A DNA stretch of 64,000 bases from Craterostigma plantagineum (GCA_027422505.1 JAPQWV010001117.1:59001-123000), one strand, 5' to 3'. Counted from the first letter of the stretch, positions 1 to 10,686 are shown. A program made the numbers and translations. Notes: a model not told the origin generated them from the sequence alone.

Positions 1-1240
1 GTAATAAACCTAAGTTACCACACACATGTCTAGTTGCACCCGAATCTACCAACCAAATATCAGAATTGATTTTCTCAGGAAGGTTAAAGGACAGACAAGT
101 ACCTACTGGTTTCTCACCTTGCTGCCCTAGCCCAACTGAGTCAGATGACACACCAGGCACGGGTTGACTTATCAAGGCTTTCAGGCTGTTAAGCTGAAGA
201 GGTGTAAGGTGGAGATTTACCAACGCATCTGTCCCTGGAAAAGAAGCATATCCTGTCTGATTTGCTTGGTAGCCTCCATTGTGAGTCGTTTCCGCTGGTG
301 CCAAATTCAATCTTGCTCCTCTGAACTTGGCATTCTGCTTATAGCCCGGTGGGTATCCATAGACTTGATAGCAAGTATCGATAGTATGCCCTTTCTTGTG
401 GCAATGGCTGCAAACTGGTTTACTCGAGTCCTTTCTGTAACTGTGGAATCCCTTCTTGACAGTTTCTTGATCATTTCTTGCAGCTAAGATTTGCATATTG
501 TTTGTCTGCTCATCCATTCCCCGTGGTAACCCTTGAACCATGGATCTCTGTTTCTCCTCCTGAACTAACAGAGAAAACACCTTGTTAATGGTGGGCATGG
601 GATCCATGAGCAAGATCTGCCCCCTTATCTATGCATAGCTATCATTCAATCCCATAAGGAAGGCTAAGACATATTCCTCATCGAGGTGTGCCTTCATGGC
701 ATTGGCTCCACCGCAAGTGCATTGACACGGTGGGCGATAGCTAGCAAGTTCCTCCCATAGCGTCTTCAGCTTAGTGTAATAGGCCGCAATGCTGCTGGAA
801 TTCTGCCCAAGATTTACCAATTCTTTCTTCAATTGAAAGATCCGTGGCTTATTAGTCTGACCAAAGCGTTCTTGGAGATCATCCCAAACCTCTTTCGCAG
901 ATGAACTATAAAGAATACTAGCGGAAATTTCTTTGGTAACCGAATTCAAGATCCACGAGATCACAATGTTGTTATTCCGCTTCCATGCACTGACTTTGCT
1001 CAGATCAGTCGCCGCTGCCGGTTTTATATCGCCGTTCACAAATCCCTCTTTGTTCCTTCCAATCAAGGCAATCATCATGGATCTACTCCACGTCCTGTAA
1101 TTGTCACCATTCAGCTGCTCGTGGACGAGCAGCTGCCCAGAGGTGTCATTCCCGTTTAAGAAATAGGGATCATTCCCCAATCCAATTGGTGCTGTGCCTG
1201 ATGTATTGGCCGCACTGTGATCTGGAATTTCTGTCGTCAT
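1..1240 (-). pseudogene. Copia gag and protease start (element A), one in-frame stop
   Basis: The reading frame starts at 1240 and has a copia gag N-terminal domain (LNGDNYRTWSRSMMIAL near residues 40-60), followed by the helical UBN2-type gag region. At 631-629 a TAG stop follows LNDSYA. The same frame then continues as gag, with a CCHC zinc knuckle (CSHCHKKGHTIDTC, about 385-430 on the plus strand). It ends at the edge with the aspartic protease signature LVDSGATRHVC (about 20-55). The stop is one transition from a Gln codon, so this is a gag broken by one substitution. Without it, gag-pol would continue past the window. Confidence 0.85.
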
Positions 1241-1304
1241 CTTAGATTATCGATTGATTCTTCTCAAGATTGTAATTCAGACCTTGATCTTCGCAGCAAG
1301 CTTC

Positions 1305-1315
1305 GCTCTGATACC
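1305..1315 (-). other. Primer-binding site of element A
   Basis: On the minus strand the sequence GGTATCAGAGC follows the LTR. It matches the initiator-Met tRNA-type primer site common in plant copia elements and also used by E, F and G here. It fixes the direction of element A. Confidence 0.75.
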
Positions 1316-1316
1316 C

Positions 1317-1918
1317 TAACAAAATTTGCAGAAATTTGTGTTTGTGTTTGTGAACAGATTCTTTACGTGGTTCGGATTGAGATCAATCCTACATCCACGG
1401 CCAATGGAAGATTTCTATTGATGAACACAGAATTTTTACAGAAGAGAGGGAATCGCACTCTCTCTATCGCACAAGAATCTCACGCACACAGTTGCAAATT
1501 ACACAAACGCAATTTCAGAGGTGAATTAGTCTTTTAAGGAAGTTGGCGCCAAAAGACGTCTCATGAGAAATCGTCAGCAGCACCCACGACTTGCTAAAAA
1601 CTCACTATTCTTCAGCAGCTAAGATACGGCCGTGATATGAGTGTATGAGCCCGTGACTTGCGGCAGAAAGGTCATCAGATAGTGCTCACGGCCGTGAGAC
1701 TGGAATCATAAAGCCGAGACATACGGCAGAGGGGTCTCTTCAGATCATGCTAGATCTTCACGGCCGTGAGGCTGAAGTCGCGAGCCCGTGAATCGTGGCA
1801 GCAGCCAAACCCATCATCGATCTTCTGTACTCAACTCATGTTCATTTCCTTGCTTTAATTTTAACATTAGGTAACGAGGAAAGGAGGTTTTGAAAGTAAT
1901 GTGTAGAAAACCCTAACA
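1317..1918 (-). repeat. 5' LTR of copia element A
   Basis: On the minus strand the LTR starts TGTTAGGG at 1918 and runs to the primer site near 1317, about 600 bp. The inner end does not show a clean CA dinucleotide, so that boundary is approximate. It contains a stem-loop at 1366-1399 that is also present in the LTRs of element D. Confidence 0.7.
1366..1399 (-). other. Stem-loop in LTR A (shared with D)
   Basis: The core ggattga-ga-tcaatcc (1374-1389) forms a 7-bp stem. It is framed by cgtgg (1366-1370) and ccacg (1395-1399), which can pair as an outer stem. The same architecture with a different core stem occurs at 11220-11253 and in the other LTR of D. Confidence 0.7.
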
Positions 1919-2129
1919 GTCCTTAAGCTTCGGATTTTATATTTCATAGGTATTTAAGTGATTAAATATATACTTTGATGAATTTTAATAGATAAAGAGG
2001 TTATGAGAATTTTGATGATTTTGTAGCGTATCACTTTCTGGAATTAGAATAGAATTTTGAGATGGTCAAATGGTAGATTAGTTGCTGCTTTAAATATACA
2101 TGTTCGACAGCTATAAGTTTCAAGTGCAG

Positions 2130-2840
2130 CACAAAAATCGGGCGATTTGTAAGTGATGGAATATTGAATCGACCAAAACTAGGTCATGTTGAGTATGACT
2201 AACTCGATTTATGACTAATATGATATTTAAGTGAATTATCGGCGATTTCCTCAAATCGGACAATTCAAGACTCGACGAAATTCGTGTGGACTAACAGTAA
2301 TCGGGCGATTTTGGGAAGCATTGAGGCTCGGCGAAATTATAATCGGGCGATTTAAGTGCTTCAATCGGGCGATTCCATGAGAACTAACCCTCGGCGAAAC
2401 TAGGTTCTTAGTGCCATAAATCGGGCGATACAAGAGTATGACAAATCGGGCGAAACAAGTTGAGGTACATAAATGAAATCGGGCGATTTTGGAAGCTACT
2501 AAAACTCAGCGAAACCTACGAGAAATTGGGCGACTTGGAGACTCTAATAAGAGAAAAAAAATAAGTCAAAGGACATACCAAGTCAGGCGATTTTAGGATT
2601 TATAGAATCGGGTGAGAAAACCCTAAAGTGAGGACTCGCCGTGTTGCTTAAAACATCACAAGGAATCTACCGATTAGAATATAATGAATCGGGCGAAACT
2701 TGCTTATGTGCATAAATCAGTTGGACGGGGCTAAAATACTATAATAGTTACTCTCGACGAAACCTAGGTGGTCCTAACGTGAATTTAGTTTAGACTACCA
2801 ATCGGGCGATTTATTAAATTCAGTATAATTAGTTTAAATC
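2130..2840 (+). repeat. Swarm of near-palindromic atcgggcgat motifs in LTR B
   Basis: About ten copies of tcgggcga, usually within aatcgggcgattt, are scattered at irregular spacing. Degenerate ctcggcgaaa copies lie between them. It is not a regular tandem repeat. LTRs E and J have blocks of the same kind with other self-complementary motifs. Confidence 0.75.
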
Positions 2841-3032
2841 TTTGTATGATTCGAGCGAACTAATAAGAGTTTCGGGAGTTGACGTTGACTGCTAAGGAAA
2901 TATTCAAAAATAATTATTTTTAGATTAGTACAGTTCGGGGAATAGTACAAATACTAATAATATTTATATATTTAGAGGTCCGAGATTTAGGAAGTCCACC
3001 AGATACCGTACCCGATTATATCAGGAGGACAG

Positions 3033-3733
3033 GTAGGTGAATTATTCATCTACAATGCGTAAACACATATCTGATCTGATGCGCTCCTATGTGATTAAAT
3101 GATTTACGTGATTTACGTGTTATATATATTTTACGTACGTTTCATGTGGATCATGTTTTTATATGTTATCACGTTTATATGCATGGCATATGCATATCAT
3201 ATCACAGGGGTGAGAAATTTACACCGTATTGAGACGGTTGACTTGAGATATTGTCGAGCGGGGTAGAATGAGATGTTTGTGATTTTGTTGTTGACTCGTT
3301 GAGGAGTCGAGGTTGGTACTCGTATGACACCTGACGGCAGACAGGCGTGATCGATCTGTCTACTCGGGCGTGAACGTCCCGAGGTGCAAAACCGTCGTGA
3401 TTATATTTTCAGCGGAGGGAGCGACCTGACAGGGCAGTTGCGTGATCATCAAAACGCTGTCGGCGTAGGCTACCGCTTACGGAAGAGCGGCCTAGCAGGC
3501 AGTTTCGTGATCGTCAAAACGCTGCTAGTGTAAGCTTCCGTATGCTATTATTATGGGCGCGCGAGGCGAGTCTGACCTAGGGCCCTGTGTTGTGTGATTT
3601 GAGATATGATTGTAGGAAAAGAAAGAGTGAACATTGCGTGTGAGATATTGGAATCGAGAATGAGCGTTCACGTGCATACATACATTTTTATTCACCTACT
3701 GGGCAAATCGCTCAGTGTTTACGTGTTGTAGGT
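3033..3733 (+). other. Conserved hairpins and complementary arms of LTR B
   Basis: Hairpin 1 is gtaggtgaat...attcatctac (3033-3053). Arm 1 ctacaatgcgtaaac (3050-3064) overlaps its end. Hairpin 2 is ctgggc...gctcag (3699-3715), followed by arm 2 gtttacgtgttgtag (3717-3731). Arms 1 and 2 are complementary at 13 of 15 positions, and the other two would be G-U pairs in RNA. Confidence 0.65.
3420..3550 (+). repeat. Two-copy ~66-bp direct repeat in LTR B
   Basis: Two imperfect copies each contain gtgatcRtcaaaacgctg and a gtaRgctWccg end. The first starts near 3420 and the second near 3486. They lie between the two conserved hairpins, where LTRs E and J also have duplicated blocks of unrelated sequence. 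Confidence 0.65.
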
Positions 3734-4028
3734 ACTGAGTCTGACGCCGATGCGCGTCACGACTGAGGCGGCTGGTGGAGGTGCTCCACGAACTTTTGAG
3801 GGCGGGGCGGTACATGGATGACGACCTGTGGAGTGGCTTTAGGGCTTTTGTAATCTTGATATTTTGGGGCTTTGGCCTATGTATAGTGAAGACGATGTAG
3901 ACAGATTTTTCTAGTTATGTTTATTATTTTAGGAAAAAGTTTTTGTTAAACGGGCCCTCCGCGGCTTACGTTGTGAAAATCCGCCACTAACCTTAATTAG
4001 AAAAGTAGGGTCGCTACATGAATGCCAA

Positions 4029-4680
4029 CGACGCTGCTGACATGCTGCACCCGAAGTTGACGAACAACAACAGACGGCGTTGGACACTTGGAATCATAAT
4101 GATTTCATGTGTTGTAACTACATTCTGAACGCCCTGGACGACTCCCTATACAACGTCTATGCAGCCGCTAAAACTGCTAATGAGTTGTGGGACTCGTTGG
4201 ACAAAAAGTACAAAACCGATGACGCCGGGCTGAAGAAATTCATTGTCGGCAGGTTTTTGGACTATAAGATGACCGACACCAAACCAGTTTTGGATCAGGT
4301 CCGTGATCTGCAGTTGATAATCCACGATATACACGCAGAGAATATGCAGATCAGCGAACCCTTCCAGGTAACTGCTATAATAGAGAAGCTGCCGCCCCTG
4401 TGGAAGGACTTCAAGAACTACCACTAGCACAAGTGTATGGAAATGGGGCTTGAGGACCTGATTATGAGGCTTTGAATCGAGAAGATAATCGAAGGATCGA
4501 GGCCAAGAACAAAAGGGGCAGCGTGGAGGTACGTGCGAACCTGGCCGAATCTAACACCGGCAAAATGCGCAAGAGGCCTAGTACGACGCAACAGAAGCCG
4601 AACAAAATAAGGGGCAACTGCCAATTGCGACAAACCTGGGCATATGGCTAAGGACTGTCGGCTAAAGAAAAAGAGCAAAA
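4029..4680 (+). pseudogene. Copia gag remnant (element C)
   Basis: The frame at 4080-4427 encodes a UBN2-type gag domain (NYILNALDDSLYNVYAA, ELWDSLDKKYKTDDAG). It stops at 4425-4427 after KNYH. A CCHC knuckle follows at about 4610-4660 and reads [12 protein letters not shown] in the protease frame. The first cysteine is reachable only in another frame, which implies a small deletion near 4620. The protein would be the capsid-like structural protein of the element. Confidence 0.8.
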
Positions 4681-5024
4681 AGAACCAAGCTCACCTGACC
4701 GAGGCAAAACGGGGGACAGATCTGACAGAGATGGACCTAGCCTCCGTCGTATACGAGGCCAACGTGGTGGATAATCCTAGGTCGTGGTACATCGACTCTG
4801 GAGCAACTCGCCACATCTGCTCTGATAAGGAGATGCTTTCAAACTACATTCCTATCTCAGGCATGAAGCTATTTATGGGCAATGCAGCCACCTCTGACAT
4901 CGTCGGATTAGGGAGGGTAGTGCTGAAGATGACCTCGGGTATGGAACTCACTCTTATGGACGTGCTGCATGTGCCAGACATCCGCAAGAACTTGGTGTCC
5001 GGCTCCCTGTTGAGCAAAGCCTGA
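4644..5024 (+). pseudogene. Copia protease region (element C)
   Basis: The frame contains the retropepsin signature [12 protein letters not shown] with catalytic Asp. It continues through GLGRVVLKM and [17 protein letters not shown], the usual region between protease and integrase in copia elements. It ends in a stop at 5022-5024, and the GAG-pre-integrase domain resumes in another frame near 5177, so the polyprotein is broken here. Confidence 0.85.
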
Positions 5025-5176
5025 TTTAGACAGGTGTTTGAGAGTGATAAATGTGTACTAACCAAAAACGGTCATTTCGTAGGAAAGAGCTAACTCGAGA
5101 AGGGGCTTTTTAAGATGAATGTGATGCCTGTAGTACGCGTGAGCTCGCTAATAATAATAAAGAAAGTTCATCTTAC

Positions 5177-5860
5177 TTGGTTGAGTGTTCCAATTTATGG
5201 TATCATAGATTAGGACACGTGGGTTTAAATAAAATAAAAATGTTAATAAGCTTAAATCTGCTTCCACAAATGGAAGTCGACTCACGACAAAAATGTGAAG
5301 TCTGTGTCGAGGCAAAAATGGCCAAGGAACCATTCTTCTCTGTTGAGAGAAGTAGTGCGCCTCTAGAACTAATCCATACAGATATATGTGATCTGAAGTT
5401 CGTGCAAACTAGAGGTGGAAAAAAGTACTTTATTACTTTTATCGATGATTGCATGAGATTTTGCTACGTAAATTTGTTAAGTTGCAAGGACGAGGCTCTT
5501 GATGCCTTCAAAAGATATAAGAGTGAAGTTGAGAACCAATTAAACTCACGAATAAAAATAATTCGAAGTGATAGAGGAGGAGAATATGTGGCGTCCTTCG
5601 AAGAATTTTGCCAAGAGCACGGCATTATTCATCAAACAACCGCGCCTTATCCACCTCAGTCAAACGGCACTGTTGAACGCAAAAATAGGTCTCTTAAGGA
5701 GATGATGAATGCTCTGCTGATCTGTTCTGGGCAACCTCAGAAATTGTGGGGGGAAGCAATCCTCTCGGCAAATCGCATTCTGAATATGATGCCACAAAAA
5801 AAGAAAGAGAAGACTCCATACGAACTATGGAAAGGTAGGCTCCGTCCTACAATTACCTAA
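5177..5860 (+). pseudogene. Copia integrase (element C)
   Basis: This is the longest well-kept segment of C (227 codons). The zinc-binding HHCC module is complete (WYHRLGHVG ... CEVCVEAK). The catalytic triad is visible as [15 protein letters not shown] and [11 protein letters not shown]. Integrase inserts the cDNA copy into chromosomal DNA. The frame stops at 5858-5860, while integrase C-terminal text (VWGCLAKVEVPKPK) continues in another frame, showing a frameshift. Confidence 0.88.
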
Positions 5861-6900
5861 AAGTGTGGGGGTGCCTAGCAAAGGTCGAAGTACCTAAACC
5901 TAAACAGGTTAAGATAGGACCCCAAGACTGTTGATTGCATTCTCATCGGATATGCTAATAACAGTAGTGCATATAGATTTCTAGTGCACAAATCAGAAAA
6001 CTCTGAAATGAACACAGGGATTATATTTGAATCGAGGAATGCACTATTCTTCGAGAATATTTTTCCAAATAAGGAAAAGAAATAAATAATCTATGGTAAG
6101 CGAATTTATGATGCCTAGAGAGTTCCCCTCAAGAAAACGAGAAACCACGGCAAAGCAAACGTAAGAGAACGGACAATCGTTTGGGCCTGATTTCCTAACA
6201 TACATGTTAGATGATGAACCACGGACTTTGCAAGAGGCATTGTCTAGTCCAGAAGCCCTATTCTGGAAAGAAGCTGTTAACAGCGAGATTGAGTCCATTA
6301 TGCAAAACACACATGGGAACTGGTAGATCTCCCAAAGGGGTGCAAGCCTTTAGGATGCAAATGGGTCCTTAAAAGGAAGCTTAAGATCGATGGATCAATC
6401 GAAATATAAAGCTCATTTGGTAGCTAAAGGGTTTAACCAAAAGGAGTGGTACGATTTCTTCGATACCTACTCACCCGTGACAAGATTACATCCATACGGG
6501 TCTTGATCACTATGACAGCGTTGTATGACCTCGAGATACACCAGATGGACGTGAAAACGGCCTTCTAAATGGGGAACTCGAGGAAGAAATATATATGAGG
6601 CAACCCGAAGGGTTTATTACACCCGGGCAGGAAAATAAAGTGTGCAGACTCGTGAAGTCACTTTACGGGCTTAAGCAAGTGCCGAAACAGTGGCATGAGA
6701 AGTTCGACATGACGATGTTGTCGAATGAGTTTAAGATTAATGAGTGTGATAAATGTGTTTATATAAAAGGCACACCCGATGAGTTTGTGATTGTCTGTCT
6801 TTACGTAGACGACATGTTAATCATGGGAAGCAGTCACAAAATAATCATGATTACAAAGAATATGCTGAAAAATTATTTCACAATCTCACTAAACTGAAAA
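5861..6900 (+). pseudogene. Copia reverse transcriptase, multiply shifted (element C)
   Basis: RT motifs can be followed through at least three frames: GCKWVLKRKLKIDGS near 6355, MDVKTAF near 6545, then an open frame 6595-6897 with KSLYGLKQVPKQW and the catalytic YVDDMLIMG. Deletions near 6400, 6480 and 6570 break the frame. A near-duplicate tttcacaatctcactaaa/ttgattacacaatctcactaaa pair lies at about 6877-6970. The enzyme would copy element RNA into DNA; this copy cannot. Confidence 0.85.
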
Positions 6901-7090
6901 ATAATCATCATTTTGGGAATAAATGTCTCTAAGACGTCGGAAGGAATTTTGATTACACAATCTCACTAAATTGAGAGCGTGTTAAAGAGATTTAACGCCT
7001 TCGATGATCCTCCGGCAAAGACACCCGTGGACACTAATGTACACTTAGCCAAAAATAGAGGGAGCCCATATCGAACTCAAATGCGCTCGG

Positions 7091-7810
7091 GTGATTGGCA
7101 GTCTGATGTATCTGTCTAACTGCAGTCGACCTGATATAGCGTACTCAATTAGTAAACTAAGTAGGTTTACGAGTAACCCGAGTAGTAGCCACTGGGTAGC
7201 ACTAAGACGAGTGCTAAGATATTTGAAACACACTATTAATCACGGCATACTATACTCGAGATATCATGCGGTACTAGAAGGGTATTGCGATGCGACTTGG
7301 ATATCTGATAGTAAAGACTCCAAATCCACGAGTGGTTATATATTTACCATCGGTGGAGGAGCAGTTTCTTGGAAGTCCTCCAAACAAACGTGCATAGCTC
7401 GATCCACGATGGAGTCGGAGTTCATCGCACTAGATAAAGCCGGCGAAGAAGCAAAATGGCTTCGAAATTTTATGGAGGATATTCCGTGTTGGAATAAACA
7501 TGTGCCATCAATTATAATTCACTGTGATAGCATGGGGGCTATCGACAGGGCACTGAATTGTATGTACAATGGTAAGTCTCGGCACATTCGTTGGAGACAT
7601 AACACCGTAAGACAGCTTATCTCTAGCGGAATAATTTCCACCGACTATGTAAAGTCACAGGAAAATATCGCGGATCCGCTGACAAAAGGCATAGCTAGAG
7701 ATCAGTTAGAAAACACAAGGGGAATGGGAATAAAAATCCACACAGCAAAGAACAAAAACAGTGGTAACTCAACCTCGATGAGTGGAGATCCCACAAACTT
7801 GGTTCAATGA
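7091..7810 (+). pseudogene. Copia RT C-terminus and RNase H (element C)
   Basis: The frame begins with the RT tail ([24 protein letters not shown]). It then carries RNase H with [38 protein letters not shown] and [15 protein letters not shown], so the acidic active-site positions are present. It ends with [22 protein letters not shown], the usual C-terminus of copia Pol. It is 239 codons and open, but out of frame with the RT upstream. Confidence 0.87.
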
Positions 7811-8299
7811 GACAACTAAGCTGTGATTAGTTCAGTAGTATACTTGGAAACTAATAAAGTTCATTTCGACATGCCCAAGTAATTTCTCGATGACGTGTGG
7901 TTAGGGTAAGCACTTATGCTTTTAATGATGACTATACCAAATTGGTGGAGTATTTGGGACTACTCTAGGATTAAGTCCTAATAGTCGGTCACCTATATAA
8001 GTGTGAAGTGGGGCCACTTCAATGGAAAATACTTATGAATCGGAGATATGGTCCACGGCCAAAAACACAACGTGAGAATCGAAAAGAGATCAGATTCATT
8101 ACTGTGTCTATACTGTTCTTGGTTTACACAAAAAGCCGTCAGTTCAAGACATCACGTTCACTGAGCAGCGAGTAAATCCGATAGTATTTCACTAAGGAAG
8201 GTTCAAAGCCACAAGCTACCTATCCTGATGCAGTGATGGGTCGTCGGGACTTTCTTGCAAGAGTCAGCATGCATTGCATTTACATTAATTTCCATTCAT

Positions 8300-8308
8300 G
8301 TGGGGGAT
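8300..8308 (+). other. Polypurine tract of element C
   Basis: The sequence gtgggggat directly precedes the LTR start tgttgggttt. This is the usual plus-strand priming site arrangement and fixes the LTR boundary at 8309. Confidence 0.75.
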
Positions 8309-9160
8309 TGTTGGGTTTTAAGCCCAATGGGCCTTGGGCCCAAGTGTGGGTAATTGGCCACCAACAGAAGAGCTGAAACGATCTCATTAAATTGAGAAGA
8401 TGCCAGTCACCGAAATGAGAAATCGTTGAAAGATTACGGATCTACGTTTCGAGACGAATCTAACGAATGTTAATTTGCTCAAAACCGATATCGGGTGAAT
8501 GGGAAATTAATTAGTAAAGTCAGCCCAAATAAAATAAAAAAGATAAAAAAAATAATTAATAATGACGTGGCAGACTGATGACGTGTCACTGACGCGGACT
8601 GACGTGGCGCTGACTGGGCGTGTTGATGTGGCTGTTTGGAGGGGTATTGGATATCAGTCCAAGAGTTGTGACTATTCTCAGATTGACCCATGGCCAAAAG
8701 TTGTGTCTATTTGCAAATTCGGCCCAGTGACTGGAGGTCAATTGAAAAGTTATGACTTTTCGCGAATTGACCGCTGCAGCTTTTCAGACAGTATAAATAG
8801 GTCCCATGACAGAATAGAAATTCATTCAATTCACTCCCAGCACTTTAGAAAAAGTTGACAGCATATCCCTTAGTTTTAAAAAAGCAAGAAAGGCTCGAGT
8901 CTTTAGTAGATTTGTCCGATAATTCATTACGATGTGCGATGTTTCGAAATCCTGAATTGTATCTTCGAGACGTATTGCGACAACCCGAGGCACTGAAATA
9001 CGGGGCAATAACGCTTACGGAAAGCGTACGACGTACATGCCTCGACTTCGCCTAAAAAGCCGAAACTCCGTCCGAGTTTTACGAGCGCCACCGACCTGAC
9101 ACCAACACCGGAATCAACAGAAAATATTGTATGCTCCATATTCATACTCAATGCTCAACA
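8309..9160 (+). repeat. 3' LTR of copia element C
   Basis: It starts TGTTGGGTTTTAAGCCC after the purine tract. The likely end is ...GCTCAACA at 9160, complementary to the start in its first bases. The 852-bp length is tentative because no second LTR is in view. A TATA box lies at 8792-8798. Confidence 0.7.
8792..8798 (+). promoter_or_regulatory. TATA box of LTR C
   Basis: The sequence tataaat is followed about 30 bp later by gaatagaaattcattcaattcac, a plausible transcription start region in the LTR. Confidence 0.5.
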
Positions 9161-9540
9161 GTCGGGATTATTTCCGTTGAATAAAAATGAAGTTATTGAC
9201 TGAATACTGAAAAGGAAAAACTATTCACAATTTTTTGTGTAAGATCACTAATGTGAATGATGTCCGACGTGTAAATGGAATTATAATATGATTTGCAATG
9301 TTAACATATATGAATCTGAAACAAAGTCACATATATGAATCTCAAACAAAGTTATCAAATCCGTACGAACTACTAGTAAAATTGTAATAAATAAATATTT
9401 TTGTCGGACTATAAGTTTTTTAGAAGAAATTACGTTGAAGGTAACGAATTCTATTATTATTATTTTATTGGTTGGCCATGGGGCCATGGCACACATTGAA
9501 TACAATATCTTTCTTTTTCATGGATTTCCGCCCAATAACT
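9161..9540. other. Unassigned intergenic sequence
   Basis: No coding frame or element structure is recognised. A short direct repeat, acatatatgaatctRaaacaaagt, occurs twice near 9304-9352. The stretch is AT-rich towards 9480. Confidence 0.4.
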
Positions 9541-9544
9541 AGTG

Positions 9545-9702
9545 ATAACCGGCTTGGAATCGCTTAACAATGTCTCGGGTTCGTTTCCTTGTGTATGCAG
9601 CACCCCTATTTGGGAGCCTCACCTGCCGTTACCAGGTACGCGACGCGGGGCGATTCGGATTAGTCGGGGCAACCCGGAACCGGTTGGGTATCCGAAAAAA
9701 AA
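9545..9702 (+). mobile_element. tRNA-derived SINE-like element
   Basis: The body has a B-box-like gggttcgtttcc near 9586. It ends in the plant SINE-style tail gattagtcggggcaacccgg followed by an A-run at about 9693. The A box is weak and the flanking duplications are not clear, so the left boundary is a guess. Confidence 0.5.
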
Positions 9703-10250
9703 GACGTTGCCCCATTTCACCTAAAGAGGAACTTTATTATTATGATCTTTTTAGCCAAATTTAACTTTTTGTCCGTAACTTAGTGGGTGTGATAGGGATA
9801 CTAGTGTAGCATTATAGGGACACTAGTTTTAAAATTGTGCAATTTATAGCCAATATATCTGATTCTTCCACAAAATACATCATGTGCCATGCACAATACC
9901 GATTTTAATACCGAAAAACTGACGTGGCGCCGGACCGATGACATGCTCGTTTTTTGCAAAATTTTGGGCGGATCGATGACACACATTTTACAGAAATGCC
10001 ACGTCATTAAAATAATCTGACTTGGCGCATTGTTAGATATTAGTATTAAAAAAATAAAGAAAACCTTTGTGAAACGGGCATGTAGCGCCACGTCGGACCT
10101 TTCGGATAAAAATCAGTCACGTGCGTGGTACGTGATATGTTTTGGGAAAAAGCAAGTCCAAAAAAATTGGTCATGTGCGTGACGATGTATTTTGGGGACA
10201 AATCAGGTATAATGTCTATAAATTGCACGATTTTAGAACTTACTGTTCCT

Positions 10251-10320
10251 ATTATGCCACACCCCAACTTAGTGGTCCCTATAATGCCACACCCCAACTT
10301 AGTGGTCCCTATAATGCCAC
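10251..10320 (+). repeat. 30-bp tandem repeat, 2.3 copies
   Basis: The unit AttatgccacaccccaacttagtggtccctA-type appears at 10251-10280 and 10281-10310, with a 10-bp third start at 10311-10320. The copies differ at one base. It lies inside the right arm of the fold-back element. Confidence 0.9.
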
Positions 10321-10339
10321 GTGATTAAATCAGGTACAA

Positions 10340-10580
10340 TGAGGCTCGACTCTAGTGGTCAAGTAGAGGCACTCAGAGGTCATGTGGCTAGTAGGTCGTG
10401 GGATCAAATCCCACCTTTCACATTTCCTTTGAGAAGTCCCCATGGGCCTAAGGCCCATAACTATCGTCGTTGGGTGGGTTGGGGCGTATCCATCTGACCT
10501 CGGGGATTAGTCCCACCTCTGGAGTGTGTGGCGATTAGCCCATAAGCGGACTGTGGGGATACCTTGGGAACGTAAAAAAA
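10340..10580 (+). mobile_element. tRNA-derived SINE
   Basis: An A-box-like tagtggtcaagtag (about 10353) and a B-box gggatcaaatccc (about 10401) are spaced as in a tRNA-derived Pol III promoter. An unrelated body (ggggattagtcccacc, gcgattagcccataag) follows, then an A-rich tail at about 10574. The fold-back sequence continues on both sides. Confidence 0.6.
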
Positions 10581-10679
10581 TAAAATAATGGCACACCCCC
10601 TAAGCTACGGGACCAAAAAAATAATTAAGTATTTCTTATTATTTTCTTAAAATAATTTAATTTTACTAATGGAAATCCA

Positions 10680-10686
10680 TATATAA
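10680..10686 (+). promoter_or_regulatory. TATA box of the LOR gene
   Basis: The sequence tatataa lies about 75 bp upstream of the LOR start codon at 10761. The leader between them is purine-rich, as in many plant 5' leaders. Confidence 0.55.

Larger units (their letters stand above)
1..1918 (-). mobile_element. Copia element A, 5' part (runs off left edge)
   Basis: A Ty1/copia retrotransposon lies on the minus strand with its 5' LTR at the right (about 1317-1918). A methionine-tRNA-type primer site (1305-1315) and the gag and protease start follow to the left. The rest of pol and the 3' LTR are outside the window. It appears to be inserted into LTR B, because chromovirus-type LTR sequence begins directly at 1919. 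The second target-site copy would lie to the left of the window, so the insertion cannot be fully proven here. Confidence 0.85.
1919..4018 (+). repeat. Chromovirus-type gypsy LTR B (3' part)
   Basis: The sense 3' end is ...GTAGGGTCGCTACA at 4018. The last ~65 bp align by eye to the antisense start of LTR J at 45787 (gaccctactt, taattaa, cgcaacg blocks). No coding sequence is seen. The left end is hidden by insertion A. In order it holds a motif-rich block (2130-2840), a hairpin (3033-3053), a duplicated GC-rich block (3420-3545) and a second hairpin with complementary arm (3693-3733). Beyond 4018 the sequence is copia C gag, so B probably inserted into C. Whether B is a solo LTR or the 3' LTR of a full element cannot be seen. 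Confidence 0.75.
4019..9160 (+). mobile_element. Old copia element C, 5'-truncated
   Basis: The element reads on the plus strand as gag, protease, integrase, RT, RNase H, an untranslated stretch (7811-8299), a purine tract and one LTR at 8309-9160. No 5' LTR or primer site is present; the first recognisable base belongs to gag, right after LTR B. Several frameshifts and stops break the polyprotein, so it is a dead, old copy. The missing 5' part may lie left of the window, on the far side of inserted B. Confidence 0.85.
9752..10621. mobile_element. Fold-back (inverted-repeat) element with a SINE in its right arm
   Basis: The left arm (tttttgtccgtaacttagtgggtgtga, 9765-9791, and on to about 9930) is matched in inverse orientation by 10583-10612 (cacaccccctaagctacgggacc). 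It is matched again by 10150-10320, which includes aaattgcacgatttta against taaaattgtgcaattt. The two parts of the right arm are separated by SINE-like sequence at about 10340-10580, so the SINE seems to have landed in the arm. No transposase is visible. The class (MULE-like or other fold-back) is not decided. Confidence 0.6.

Noticed and set aside
164..487. Plus-strand frame MTYQGFQAVKLKRCKVEIY...
   Set aside because: It lies opposite the gag zinc knuckle of copia A and has no domain.
4424..4678. Minus-strand frames over copia C gag
   Set aside because: They are shadows of the gag and knuckle region, which is read on the plus strand.
10305..10580. A functional tRNA gene
   Set aside because: A- and B-box-like sequences are present, but no cloverleaf with paired acceptor stem could be drawn. 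A SINE explains the body and A-rich tail.
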